From: Chitinophagaceae bacterium PMP191F
GTDB lineage: Bacteria > Bacteroidota > Bacteroidia > Chitinophagales > Chitinophagaceae
Direction: 5' to 3'
Assembly: GCA_001302245.1 (NCBI GenBank)
Contig: LGYU01000001.1
Span: 124,001-188,000 of the forward strand
DNA length: 64,000 nucleotides
Below are positions 1 through 7,823 of the stretch, in pieces. The first letter of the stretch is position 1. Each line of letters opens with the position of its first letter. The notes below the pieces were generated by a model that ran no database searches, had not been told where the DNA came from, and was given only the letters and a program-made list of their open reading frames with translations. A program made the position numbers and the translations under genes.

Positions 1-1
1 A

Positions 2-109
2 TCTGCAGCATCTGTACAAACACTGAACCGTATCATTGACAGGAACCTGGCGGAAGTGTCAAAAGAAGCGCTTCCTCCAACAGGTCAGCAACAAACTGTA
101 CGGATGTAA
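2..109 (+). CDS. C-terminal tail of probable GH130 phosphorylase (partial)
   Basis: Open at the left window edge. The frame encodes 35 residues (starting SAASVQTLNRIIDRNL) and ends in TAA at 107-109. The stretch resembles, from memory, the end of GH130 4-O-beta-D-mannosyl-D-glucose phosphorylases, which close with a Ser-Val-x-x-Leu-x-x-Ile-x-x-Asn-Leu pattern. Such enzymes phosphorolyse mannosyl-glucose to mannose-1-phosphate and glucose. The next gene, an epimerase that makes exactly that substrate, starts 21 bp later, which supports the call. Too little is visible to exclude another family. Confidence 0.5.
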   Translation, partial: SAASVQTLNRIIDRNLAEVSKEALPPTGQQQTVRM

Positions 110-130
110 TCTGTAATTTTTTAAGTGTCT

Positions 131-1342
131 ATGCAAAAAAAACTGGCTGCTTACCAACACCAGCTAAAACAGGAGTTGGAAAATATTCTTTCCTGGTGGA
201 TGGAACATACCATTGACCAGGAACAAGGCGGTTTTTATGGAAAAATAGATCACAACAATACAATCTATCCCCAGGCGCCTAAAGGCAGTGTGTTACATGC
301 TCGGATACTCTGGGCTTTTGCAGCTGCTTACAGGCTCACCGGGAAAAATGATTACCTGCAAACAGCGCAACGTGCTTTTGATTACCTGTATCAGTATTTT
401 TTTGACCGGCAGTATGGGGGTACTTACTGGACAGTAAGCTACAGGGGCAATCCATTGGATACCAAAAAACAGTTCTATGCATTGTCTTTTGTTGTGTATG
501 CAATGAGCGAATATGCTTTGGCAAGCCAGTCAGCAGAGACAAAAACAATCGCTATTGATCTGTACAAAATCATTGTACAGTATAGCTACGATCATGAATA
601 CGGTGGCTATACAGAAGCATTGTCACGCAACTGGCAGCAGATGGACGATATCCGTTTAAGTGCTAAGGATGCCAATGAACAAAAATCGATGAACACGCAT
701 CTGCATGTGCTGGAAGCCTTTGCCAACCTGTACCGTGCGTGGCCTGATGAGGCGTTGAAACAGCGGATTGAAGAATTGGTACATATATTTCACCGGCATA
801 TTATTGACCCTGCCACCCATCACCTGCAATTGTTTTTTGATATGGATTGGCAGTCCCGGTCTGGAATTGTATCTTATGGACACGATATAGAAGCCGCCTG
901 GCTGGTACCGGATGCGGCTTCTGTAACCGGTAACAAAACTTTGCTGGCACAAGCAGAGCAATATGCCATCCTCATTGTGAAAGCTGCTATGGAGGGTTTG
1001 GACACAGATGGTGGCTTGTGGTATGAAAGGGAACAGTCAGTACTTGTGCGGCAGAAACATTCATGGCCGCAGGCCGAAGCGATGATCGGCTTTTTTTATG
1101 CATGGGAGTTAACAGGCCAGCAGCAATTTCTACAGCAATCCATGCAAAGCTGGCAGTTTGTACAGCAACATATTCTTGATACAAAAGGTGGCGAATGGGT
1201 ATGGGGTATCTATGAGGACAACAGTGTTATGCATACAGAAGATAAAGCCGGGTTGTGGAAATGCCCTTATCACAATAGCAGAGCCTGTATAGAGATTATT
1301 CAACGTATTGATAAATGGCAGCACAGGATATTGGAAGATTGA
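131..1342 (+). CDS. cellobiose/mannobiose 2-epimerase (AGE family)
   Basis: Cytoplasmic (alpha/alpha)6-barrel sugar epimerase of the N-acylglucosamine 2-epimerase superfamily. It is expected to convert the reducing-end residue of beta-1,4-mannobiose or cellobiose to its C2 epimer. Three histidines sit at the spacing known for cellobiose 2-epimerases: NTHLH (about 192-194), YGHDIEAAW (about 253) and CPYH (about 383), numbered from an alternative GTG at 125. I chose the ATG at 131, two codons inside that GTG. Length (403 aa) is normal and no signal peptide is present. It lies between the probable GH130 tail and a GH27 alpha-galactosidase, so mannobiose from galactomannan is the likeliest substrate. 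Sequence alone does not separate mannobiose from cellobiose preference. Confidence 0.88.
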   Translation: MQKKLAAYQHQLKQELENILSWWMEHTIDQEQGGFYGKIDHNNTIYPQAPKGSVLHARILWAFAAAYRLTGKNDYLQTAQRAFDYLYQYFFDRQYGGTYWTVSYRGNPLDTKKQFYALSFVVYAMSEYALASQSAETKTIAIDLYKIIVQYSYDHEYGGYTEALSRNWQQMDDIRLSAKDANEQKSMNTHLHVLEAFANLYRAWPDEALKQRIEELVHIFHRHIIDPATHHLQLFFDMDWQSRSGIVSYGHDIEAAWLVPDAASVTGNKTLLAQAEQYAILIVKAAMEGLDTDGGLWYEREQSVLVRQKHSWPQAEAMIGFFYAWELTGQQQFLQQSMQSWQFVQQHILDTKGGEWVWGIYEDNSVMHTEDKAGLWKCPYHNSRACIEIIQRIDKWQHRILED

Positions 1343-1373
1343 TCTCCTGGATGTCTTTTAAAAGTCTTCAGTT

Positions 1374-2573
1374 ATGAAACACCTCATCATTATTATTGCA
1401 TTACTGATAACGCTTCATGTATCCGGGCAAAAATTCAGTGGACTGGCCAATACGCCACCTATGGGTTGGAACAGCTGGAATACATTCCAGGTAAATATCA
1501 ATGAAAGTATGGTGAAGGCCATTGCAGATGTAATGGTCAGTTCGGGCATGAAGGCAGCCGGGTATGAATACATTGTACTGGATGACGGATGGATGATGAA
1601 AGAGCGTGATGCCAATGGCAACCTGGTGGCTGATCCGCTGAAATTTCCTGCTGGTATGAAAGCATTGGCTGACTATGTACATAGTAAAGGGTTGAAGTTT
1701 GGGTTATATAATTGTGCCGGTACAAAAACCTGTGCAGGGTACCCCGGTACCCGTGGATATGAGTACCAGGATGCCCGTTATTATGCAGCTATAGGTATTG
1801 ATTACCTGAAATATGACTGGTGTAATACCGAAGGGATCAATGCCAAAGAAGCATATACTACCATGAGCAATGCTATCCGTGTTGCTGGTCGGCCTGTGGT
1901 GTTCAGCTTGTGCGAATGGGGTGGCAATCAACCCTGGTTATGGGCCACAGCAGTAGGACATTTATGGCGTACAACCGGCGATATTATTAATTGTTTTGAT
2001 TGTGTGAAAGATCATGGTTCATGGAAGGCATGGGGTGCAATGCAGATCCTGGATCAGCAAAAGAATATTCGCCAGTATGCAGGTCCTGGGCACTGGAATG
2101 ATCCGGATATGCTGGAGGTTGGTAACGGTATGGCAGTAAATGAAGATCGTGCGCATTTCACCATGTGGGCCATGTTGGCTGCACCATTAATGGCCGGTAA
2201 TGATCTGCGCGCCATGAATCAGCAAACCATTAATATTCTTACCAATAAGGAAGTGATTGCAGTAGATCAGGATGTTATGGGTATCCAGGCATTTCAATAC
2301 AAGGTAAAAGACAGTGTGGAAACCTGGCTGAAACCGTTAAGCAATGACAGTTGGGCTGTATGTTTTCTGAATCGTTCTGCAAAGGCGCAATCTGTTACTT
2401 TCAACTGGAAAGAAAAGAATATTACAGATGAACTTTCAAAAGCAGCATTGAACACTTCTGTTACTTATAAGATCAGGAATTTATGGACAGGACAACCGGC
2501 AGGTAATTCAATTGCTGCATTAAAAGCCACCGTTCCTGCACATGATGTGTTGATGCTGCGCTTAGACAAATAA
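1374..2573 (+). CDS. GH27 alpha-galactosidase, secreted
   Basis: A 399-residue glycoside hydrolase family 27 enzyme that removes alpha-1,6-galactosyl residues, here probably from galactomannan. An N-terminal hydrophobic signal peptide ending near SGQ (residue 19) points to export to the periplasm or surface. The family hallmark PPMGWNSWNTF is at 28-38. The nucleophile is Asp148 in YLKYDWC and the acid/base is Asp203 in WRTTGD. GHWNDPDMLEVGNG and the C-terminal beta-sandwich are also visible. It follows the epimerase by 31 bp on the same strand, consistent with one operon. Galactose removal would expose the mannan backbone for endo-mannanases encoded outside the window. Confidence 0.93.
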   Translation: MKHLIIIIALLITLHVSGQKFSGLANTPPMGWNSWNTFQVNINESMVKAIADVMVSSGMKAAGYEYIVLDDGWMMKERDANGNLVADPLKFPAGMKALADYVHSKGLKFGLYNCAGTKTCAGYPGTRGYEYQDARYYAAIGIDYLKYDWCNTEGINAKEAYTTMSNAIRVAGRPVVFSLCEWGGNQPWLWATAVGHLWRTTGDIINCFDCVKDHGSWKAWGAMQILDQQKNIRQYAGPGHWNDPDMLEVGNGMAVNEDRAHFTMWAMLAAPLMAGNDLRAMNQQTINILTNKEVIAVDQDVMGIQAFQYKVKDSVETWLKPLSNDSWAVCFLNRSAKAQSVTFNWKEKNITDELSKAALNTSVTYKIRNLWTGQPAGNSIAALKATVPAHDVLMLRLDK

Positions 2574-2672
2574 GTATACAGAAGACTAAAAATCTTTAAC
2601 CGGTTTCTAATTCTTTTTTAATGTGTCGGAGACAAATGATCTTTTCATCAGACAGGCGTCTGTGAATACTTC

Positions 2673-3020
2673 TTATAATGAGTCAAGATATACCTCAAGG
2701 TCTTTCAGCGAAATAGGCTTTTCCCATATCTTCAGTCTGGGTGTTATTTTCACATTGGGTAAAGAAGGATGATAAGCGCTGATAAGATTCAATAACAGAT
2801 TAGGGTACTTTTCAGTAAGCACAGCAGCATGATCCCAACCCAGCCCATCGGGCAGATTGTTATCCAGGAAAAGAATATCCGGGATCCTGAGGTCGATTTG
2901 CCTTAAACCTTCTTCTAATGTAGCAGCAGTAGCCACTTCATATTTTTTGCGTGTAAAGAAAGCCTTTAAAAGCAAACGGAGGTCTGACTCATCTTCAATA
3001 ACTAATACCGTTTTAGGCAC
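2673..3020 (-). CDS. single-domain response regulator (CheY-like)
   Basis: A stand-alone receiver domain of 115 residues with no output domain. The acidic pocket is Glu9/Asp10, the phospho-acceptor is Asp53 in ILFLDNNLPDG, the switch hydroxyl is Ser81, and the conserved lysine is Lys101 in the sequence WEKP. It probably relays phosphate or acts by protein-protein contact with a histidine kinase. No kinase is directly adjacent, but four receiver- or kinase-bearing genes lie within 12 kb. It is transcribed away from the stress genes to its right, and the 265 bp between its start and the next gene holds one candidate sigma-54-like motif facing right. The partner kinase is unknown. Confidence 0.88.
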   Translation of the reverse strand: MPKTVLVIEDESDLRLLLKAFFTRKKYEVATAATLEEGLRQIDLRIPDILFLDNNLPDGLGWDHAAVLTEKYPNLLLNLISAYHPSLPNVKITPRLKIWEKPISLKDLEVYLDSL

Positions 3021-3180
3021 GGGAGAGGCTATTTGTGGTGTCTAAAGTAAATAAAATATATGTAATTGATTCTCATTGGTGATATTTCAGTTGGTAAACT
3101 TCATAAAGATTTACCCAATGTAGAGTTTTTTCCTCAGCACTGATAATGATTTCTCTTTATCATCTGTTCTTCGCTACAGA

Positions 3181-3196
3181 TGGCATAGTTATTTTA
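3181..3196 (+). promoter_or_regulatory. candidate sigma-54-like promoter before YtxH gene
   Basis: TGGCATAGTTATTTTA, 105 bp before the ATG at 3286. It fits the recurring TGGYAYR-N4-TTT pattern: the GG of a -24 element is present, but the -12 half is TTTTA rather than TTGCA. It closely resembles the motifs at 28738 and 35153. Confidence 0.4.
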
Positions 3197-3285
3197 ATTA
3201 TGTGATTGTAAGTTCTTTACTCTATGCCGTCTGTATTTACAGCAGCTGAAGTATTATCGTAATTATTCAAATAAAATTGTTTGTT

Positions 3286-3540
3286 ATGACAAAAAACACA
3301 AAAATCGCGCTGGGCATTGCAGGTGCAGTAGCTGCAGGCGCTATCCTGGGTATGATGCTGGCTCCTGAAAAAGGTTCTGATATGCGTAAAAGAGTAAAAG
3401 ATAAAGCATCAGACCTTGCAGATCATCTGAATGATATGGTAGCAGGTGGTAAAGAGAAGTTGGCAGGCTTAAAAAAAAAGATGGTGGGAGAGGCAAACGG
3501 CATGTTAAGCACAGCCGAAGAAAAGTTCAATGATTTTTAG
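3286..3540 (+). CDS. YtxH domain-containing small membrane protein
   Basis: A protein of 84 residues, starting at the ATG at 3286 (an upstream TTG at 3277 is less likely). It has a glycine/alanine-rich N-terminal membrane segment (about residues 6-26) followed by LAPEKGSDMRKRVKDKA, the usual YtxH pattern, and a lysine-rich amphipathic tail. YtxH proteins are associated with general stress in Bacillus and are common in stress clusters of Bacteroidota, but their molecular function is unknown. It heads a same-strand trio with the holin-like protein and a soluble protein. A hairpin follows directly after its stop. Confidence 0.85.
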   Translation: MTKNTKIALGIAGAVAAGAILGMMLAPEKGSDMRKRVKDKASDLADHLNDMVAGGKEKLAGLKKKMVGEANGMLSTAEEKFNDF

Positions 3541-3545
3541 ATAAC

Positions 3546-3571
3546 AAGCAGGTTTTTAACCTGCTTCTTTT
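3546..3571 (+). terminator. hairpin after YtxH gene
   Basis: A 9-bp perfect stem (AAGCAGGTT / AACCTGCTT) with a 3-nt loop lies 6 bp after the YtxH stop and is followed by CTTTTG. The T-run is short and the next gene starts at 3590, so it may be a partial terminator or an mRNA-stabilising hairpin. Confidence 0.5.
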
Positions 3572-3589
3572 GCGCTAAAAAGATCCCGC

Positions 3590-3931
3590 ATGGAAAATAT
3601 TAAAGAAACCACAGAAAACCTGGCAGAACATGTTCGCGGTTATGTTGACACATATACGCAACTGGCAATAGTGAATGTAACGCAGAAAGCAACAGGCATC
3701 ATTTCATTTGGTGTAGTAATACTGGTAACCTGTTTCTTTTCATTATTTATTCTCTTTTTTGCCGGACTTGGTGCTGCCTGGTGGCTGGGTGAATTACTGA
3801 ACAGTCATGTAGCTGGATTTTTTATTGTGGGTGGGGCATTTGCACTTATTCTACTGATACTTTTTTTTATCAGAAAATCTGTGATCTATCCTTTTATCCG
3901 AAACACGATTATAGGTAAAGTGTATGAGTAA
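3590..3931 (+). CDS. phage-holin-like (Holin-X type) membrane protein
   Basis: A 113-residue protein with an N-terminal amphipathic helix and two strong transmembrane segments (about 37-66 and 73-95) separated by a short GELLNSHVAG turn, ending in a basic tail. This is the layout of the putative actinobacterial Holin-X/phage holin family. In Bacteroidota these genes occur outside phages, usually next to YtxH genes, and are thought to be envelope or stress proteins rather than lysis holins. Its last 8 bp overlap the start of the next gene, so the two are probably translationally coupled. Confidence 0.75.
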   Translation: MENIKETTENLAEHVRGYVDTYTQLAIVNVTQKATGIISFGVVILVTCFFSLFILFFAGLGAAWWLGELLNSHVAGFFIVGGAFALILLILFFIRKSVIYPFIRNTIIGKVYE

Positions 3932-4340
3932 ACAAATACGAACCTACAATGACCTGCTGGCAGAAAAGCAACGATTGAAAGAATTGCTGGATGTACATCG
4001 TGACCTGATCAAAAATGATGTTGAGCAATTAAAGATGCATGTAGAACCGATAGTGAATACGGTGTCTTTTGCCGGCAAACTGTTCAGCCGCGATGGTAGT
4101 CAAAGCTTACTGGGACTTGGCATTGACATGTCAGTAGAATTGTTGGTTAAAAAGCTGTTTAAATCGAACTGGCTTGCCCGCACTTTTTTACCCGGGCTGT
4201 TACGGAATATTTCTTCCCATCTTACCACAACCAATGCAGCCAACAGCCTGGCAGGGCTGTTCAAAAAATATTTTACAAAAAAAGAGAGGCATGCAGAAAA
4301 GGATGATCATGCAGGAACAGAAGCGGTATTCAACCAGTAA
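3924..4340 (+). CDS. conserved hypothetical soluble protein
   Basis: A protein of 138 residues, not recognised by family. It begins with a charged coiled-coil-like stretch (about residues 10-45), has a glycine/leucine patch without a clear membrane helix (SLLGLGIDMSVELLVKKLFKSNW) and ends in a polar, lysine- and histidine-rich tail. The start overlaps the holin-like gene by 8 bp, suggesting coupled translation and a shared job in the envelope/stress trio. The last 34 bp overlap, tail to tail, the response regulator gene on the other strand, so the two mRNAs are complementary at their 3' ends. Confidence 0.7.
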   Translation: MSKQIRTYNDLLAEKQRLKELLDVHRDLIKNDVEQLKMHVEPIVNTVSFAGKLFSRDGSQSLLGLGIDMSVELLVKKLFKSNWLARTFLPGLLRNISSHLTTTNAANSLAGLFKKYFTKKERHAEKDDHAGTEAVFNQ

Positions 4341-4738
4341 TTCCTGATATCTTCAATAACGCGCAGTAAAGCATCAAAACTGATTGGTTTTACAATGTAG
4401 GTGTTAGCGCCCAGTTCATAACATCGTTTAATTTCATTCTCGTTCTTAGTAGTAGTAAAAACGATAATGGGTATTTTCTTAAAGTCGGGATGCTGTTTGA
4501 TTTCTTTCAATACTTCACGCCCATCTTTTTTGGGCATATTCAGATCAAGTAAAATAAAACCTGGTAGGTAGCGATCACCGTTAGGTTTTAATGCGATGTC
4601 ACTCAGGAAATTGATAAGTTCCACTCCATTTTCAACAAACTCCACTTTCTCCTGGTACCCCTTTTCTTCAAAGGCAGTTTTCAGAAGAAAACGATCATCT
4701 GCATCATCCTCAGCAATTAAGATAAAAAAATTACTCAT
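4307..4738 (-). CDS. Rcp1-type single-domain response regulator
   Basis: A receiver-only protein of 143 residues from the ATG at 4738; an upstream in-frame ATG at 4786 would add 16 residues before the receiver fold begins. The sequence ILIAEDDADD gives the acidic pocket, ILLDLNMPKKDGREVL the phospho-acceptor Asp, VFTTTKNENE the switch Thr and IVKPIS the conserved Lys. The long insertion before the phospho-site (LSDIALKPNGDRYLPG) is typical of Rcp1-like regulators, which often pair with PAS or phytochrome-like kinases. No adjacent kinase is present; the PAS kinases at 10762 and 12753 are plausible partners, by inference only. Confidence 0.9.
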   Translation of the reverse strand: MSNFFILIAEDDADDRFLLKTAFEEKGYQEKVEFVENGVELINFLSDIALKPNGDRYLPGFILLDLNMPKKDGREVLKEIKQHPDFKKIPIIVFTTTKNENEIKRCYELGANTYIVKPISFDALLRVIEDIRNYWLNTASVPA

Positions 4739-5361
4739 GGAGTATATTTTGGCATTTAAAGGTAAGGATAAAGCCTTAATTTTCAATGTATATGCGTAGC
4801 AGTGGTAGCATTAAAATGAAATTAAAATGAAAAATTACATTTTACCCTACCTGTTTTTTCCCCACAAAAAATATTTGTTGTGTATTGAACATTGTTAACC
4901 TGCAGCAATCATTATGCGACCATAATCAATTATATAGCTCGGTTTCCTGTAAATTTTCGCCTTTGAAAGTTGGGTAGTGCAACATTCATTCCTTTTTGAA
5001 TGTGATATGTCAAAAATTAGCAGAAGGTTAAATTGAAGTACCAACATTTAATATATCTGCAATCGTTTGAGCAAAAAAGAAACCGGCCCTGCAGATACAA
5101 AAAGTAATTTTCCCGGGTGATGGTTTTACACATTATCATTCCCCATTCTGTAACAGGTAAGCACTACCATGTTACCATTTTCCGGAAAAACTACACATTA
5201 CTATATCTGCGGACCGGCAAAAAGAAAAAAGAGGTTGTACCTGCATGAGAAGCTACGCCTGCTTTTTACAAACTTATTACAAAGGAAAGGCGATAGGCAT
5301 AAGCCTGCAAAGCAGACTTTGCTATCATCATTATTACAACCTCCTGAAAGATCTTACTGAT
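4739..5361. other. intergenic region, no gene seen
   Basis: About 620 bp, AT-rich, without a convincing coding frame. The only structure noted is a hairpin at 4982-5003 (ACATTCA / TGAATGT, 8-nt loop). It lacks a T-run and its role is unknown. Confidence 0.5.
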
Positions 5362-5529
5362 TTAATCTGTTCTTCTGAAACCACCGCCGATAATGGACAG
5401 CAGGAACAATACAATAAAAATAAAGAACAGGATCTTAGCTATTCCGGCAGCACTGGCTGCAATACCTCCAAAACCAAATATAGCAGCAACAATGGCTACT
5501 ATAAGGAATATGATTGTCCAACGTAACAT
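5362..5529 (-). CDS. DUF1328 (YtjA-type) small membrane protein
   Basis: A 55-residue protein reading [20 protein letters not shown] onward and ending in GGGFRRTD. It has two hydrophobic helices (about 5-25 and 29-48), with the Phe-Gly-Phe-Gly-Gly turn and the Ala-Ala-Gly-Ile-Ala-Lys-Ile-Leu segment characteristic of DUF1328. Function is unknown; homologues are inner-membrane proteins often found among stress genes. The opposite strand of the same DNA carries a 93-codon frame that I consider a shadow. A candidate sigma-54-like motif lies 45-60 bp upstream of the ATG in the correct orientation. Confidence 0.88.
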   Translation of the reverse strand: MLRWTIIFLIVAIVAAIFGFGGIAASAAGIAKILFFIFIVLFLLSIIGGGFRRTD

Positions 5530-5573
5530 ATTATAGCTTTTAAAAGTGAATAATGATGTTGTACAGACATACC

Positions 5574-5589
5574 GAAAAGAACCATACCA
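5574..5589 (-). promoter_or_regulatory. candidate sigma-54-like promoter before DUF1328 gene
   Basis: On the minus strand TGGTATGGTTCTTTTC, with the TGG 60 bp upstream of the ATG at 5529. It shares TGGTAT, the GTT and the T-rich right half with the motifs at 28738 and 35153. Confidence 0.4.
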
Positions 5590-5791
5590 TCTGTACGGAA
5601 GTATTGAGAATGAGGAATAAAAAAGCAGAAATGTTGCTATGAATGAGGAATTCCTTCTACGACCGATGATGTATGATAGCTGACAATACAGAGGTATGGT
5701 ATTTTATGCTTTTTCTCTGCCTGCAAACCAGGGTAATAATGATAAATGATGCTGCCGTTTGACATATTGATAGATAAAAAAAGAGCAGTGT

Positions 5792-6028
5792 ATGAATCTG
5801 GAAAATGTTTACAGGAGTTGTGTGCCGTTGCTGGCAAAATCGATAGCGATTTGCCTGGTAAGTTGCCTGCCTGGCATTACAGTTGAGGCAGTTTCAGCCT
5901 GGGTATATGTGCTGCATGGCAGAAAAGGCGGTAAAAAAGCAACACCTCCCCAAAGTAAAAGGGCTAAACAATATAATACAACAACAATAAGGATTTATTC
6001 TTCACTCTTATCAGCAAATCAACGGTAA
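5792..6028 (+). CDS. small ORF, uncertain
   Basis: A protein of 78 residues, not recognised. It has a mildly hydrophobic centre with several cysteines (CVPLLAKSIAICLVSC) and a basic tail. The only support is position and codon choice. Its TAA stop shares bases with the ATG of the next small ORF (TAATG at 6026-6030), a layout typical of coupled translation, and codon usage is similar to neighbouring genes. No homologous family comes to mind, and no promoter fitting the local motif was found at the right spacing. It could be non-coding leader sequence. Confidence 0.3.
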   Translation: MNLENVYRSCVPLLAKSIAICLVSCLPGITVEAVSAWVYVLHGRKGGKKATPPQSKRAKQYNTTTIRIYSSLLSANQR

Positions 6029-6234
6029 TGAAAAACGAACAAACAATTTACGCAGAACCTGTATTGAGAGTAGTGGCGGTAAACGAATTACCGAATGTGG
6101 TTTCAGCAACAGAACCGGCTGTTATGCATGCTGTTACAGGTACCAGAACAAAGGAACTGTTTCTGCTGACTGCACCTTCACTACCACAGTTTGATGATTA
6201 CAAGATCAAAGCAAAAACATTTGACCCGCTGTGA
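6028..6234 (+). CDS. small soluble protein of unknown function
   Basis: A protein of 68 residues, not recognised. It is acidic to neutral, without signal peptide or membrane segment, and starts at an ATG overlapping the stop of the previous frame (TAATG). It ends 3 bp before the tail of the convergent histidine kinase gene, so it fills the space between its neighbours exactly. No motif or domain can be named. The tight fit and coding-like composition make it more credible than the frame before it. Confidence 0.45.
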   Translation: MKNEQTIYAEPVLRVVAVNELPNVVSATEPAVMHAVTGTRTKELFLLTAPSLPQFDDYKIKAKTFDPL

Positions 6235-6237
6235 TTT

Positions 6238-7635
6238 TTATTTTACAGGAAAGTACAAATGGAATGAGGCGCCACTGTTTTCCCGGGCAGTGGCCCTTAC
6301 AAAGCCATTGTGATTGATCATAATGCGCTTTACGATAGCCAGCCCGATGCCTTTGCCTTTATAGGATGATTGCGGCTGGTGTAAGCGTTGAAAGAGGTTA
6401 AAGATCTTGTCAGCAAATTCCTGGCTGAAACCAATTCCATTATCAGTAATGGTTATTTTATAAAACAGGCGGTCGTTCATAGGTTCGCTGATGTCGGTGG
6501 CTTCTGTTTCATTGGCCTGTTCGTAGCTAATGGTAATGACCGGTCGTACTTTATCACGCGAAAACTTTAGTGAATTGTCCAGCAATGAACGCAGCAATAC
6601 ATACAGTTGCGTACGATAACCGGGTATTACCGGTAAGCCATTTATCATATTTATCGTTGCCTTTTTTTCCTGTATTACAGGTTCAATATCTTTCAGCACA
6701 TCCTGTAGTATGATATTGAGGTCGGCCTTGTTCTGCAATTCATCGCTGCTGGCCAGGCTGGTGTAGTTCATAATATCTTCTATCAGTTCCTGCATATTCA
6801 CAGCCGAATGACTCAGCCGTTTTACGATCTGTGCACCTTCTTCACTTAACTGGTTGGCGTGCCTGCTTTCGAGACGACTGGTAAAAGTGCGGATCTTCCG
6901 GAGCGGCTCCTGCAGGTCATGTGATGCCACAAAGGTGATCTGCTGCAATTCCTGGTTGTAGGCGCTCAGTTCGGTATTCTTCATTTCCAGCTCGCGCTGG
7001 TACAACAATCTTCTTCTGTATTCCAGCACAATAAAAATAAAGGAGATGATAAAAATAATAATGGCAAACACAAAGATCACTCCCAGGTAGGCAGGCAATG
7101 ACAGTTCGTAAATATTTTTAAGCGCAGTTTTCTGTTGCAATGCACGTTGTTCTGCCTCTTCCATAGAACGGATCCTTGTGCGTACACTATCCATGGCATT
7201 ATCGCTGTCTTTCAGTAGTGATAGAACGTGTTGTTGATTATCACCTGAGTACTGCATCTGCCGCATTTTTTCCATATAGGCCATACGGATGATCACTGCA
7301 TACCGCAATTGCAAAAGCCGTTCTTTCTGCAGGGTATCATCATCGCGAACCAGTCCGCGGATGCTGTCAACAGCCGGTTGAATATTTTTGGAGAACCGGT
7401 TAAAAGGTTCCAGCATACTGCTGTCGTGTAGTAAAAAAAAACCGCGTTGACTGGTTTCTGCATCCTTGATATAATTCTCCAGTTTGTTCAGTGCAGCAAT
7501 AAGCTGGTAGGTATGGTTCACTGCATCAGCATAAGTAGTGTATTGTTTCAGACGGTCATAAAACAACAATGAAAGTATCACCAGGATGGCCAGTGAAATG
7601 GCAAATGAAACGGAAGTAAGGCGTAAGTGTTTCAT
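6238..7635 (-). CDS. CHASE3-type membrane sensor histidine kinase
   Basis: A 465-residue kinase. It has a transmembrane segment at about 8-26, a periplasmic helical sensor with the CHASE3 signature around [12 protein letters not shown] (58-69), a second transmembrane segment at about 181-204 and a short coiled coil. The HisKA box has His239 in [14 protein letters not shown], and the HATPase domain has Asn354 in [14 protein letters not shown] and [11 protein letters not shown]. It is divergent from rpoN and shares its upstream region. The HisKA subtype ([10 protein letters not shown]) is the same as that of the PAS kinase at 10762, suggesting a shared partner set. No dedicated response regulator is adjacent; the NtrC-type activator two genes away is a candidate target. 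Confidence 0.92.
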   Translation of the reverse strand: MKHLRLTSVSFAISLAILVILSLLFYDRLKQYTTYADAVNHTYQLIAALNKLENYIKDAETSQRGFFLLHDSSMLEPFNRFSKNIQPAVDSIRGLVRDDDTLQKERLLQLRYAVIIRMAYMEKMRQMQYSGDNQQHVLSLLKDSDNAMDSVRTRIRSMEEAEQRALQQKTALKNIYELSLPAYLGVIFVFAIIIFIISFIFIVLEYRRRLLYQRELEMKNTELSAYNQELQQITFVASHDLQEPLRKIRTFTSRLESRHANQLSEEGAQIVKRLSHSAVNMQELIEDIMNYTSLASSDELQNKADLNIILQDVLKDIEPVIQEKKATINMINGLPVIPGYRTQLYVLLRSLLDNSLKFSRDKVRPVITISYEQANETEATDISEPMNDRLFYKITITDNGIGFSQEFADKIFNLFQRLHQPQSSYKGKGIGLAIVKRIMINHNGFVRATARENSGASFHLYFPVK

Positions 7636-7779
7636 ACTGGTAATCTTTCCGCAAAAAGGGGAAATTTTTCTACAACCTTATTGCCCTATTTTGTGTATAT
7701 GCAATTTATTTTACCGAAATATTATTTCCAAAAGATTGTTTATCAGCCAAAAGCAAAAAAAAAGTCAAAAACGTATTTC

Positions 7780-7795
7780 TGGCTCCACACTTGGA
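7780..7795 (+). promoter_or_regulatory. candidate sigma-54 promoter before rpoN
   Basis: TGGCTCCACACTTGGA starts 44 bp upstream of the rpoN ATG. GG and the second dinucleotide (here GG instead of GC) are 10 bp apart, and 9 of 12 fixed positions of TGGCACG-N4-TTGCW match. It would imply autoregulation of sigma-54. Confidence 0.35.
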
Positions 7796-7800
7796 TTATA

Positions 7801-7819
7801 GCAGGTGAGAAAAACCTGC
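7801..7819. promoter_or_regulatory. short dyad just before rpoN start
   Basis: GCAGGT and ACCTGC, separated by 7 nt, end 4 bp before the rpoN ATG. It could form a small hairpin over the ribosome-binding region or be a chance palindrome. Confidence 0.3.
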
Positions 7820-7823
7820 CTAT

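Noticed and set aside
3590-3931. Prophage remnant suggested by the holin-like gene
   Set aside because: No other phage gene is nearby, and such holin-like genes regularly accompany YtxH genes in Bacteroidota.
5245-5526. 93-codon plus-strand frame
   Set aside because: It is the antisense image of the DUF1328 gene at 5362-5529, whose minus-strand protein shows clear family features.
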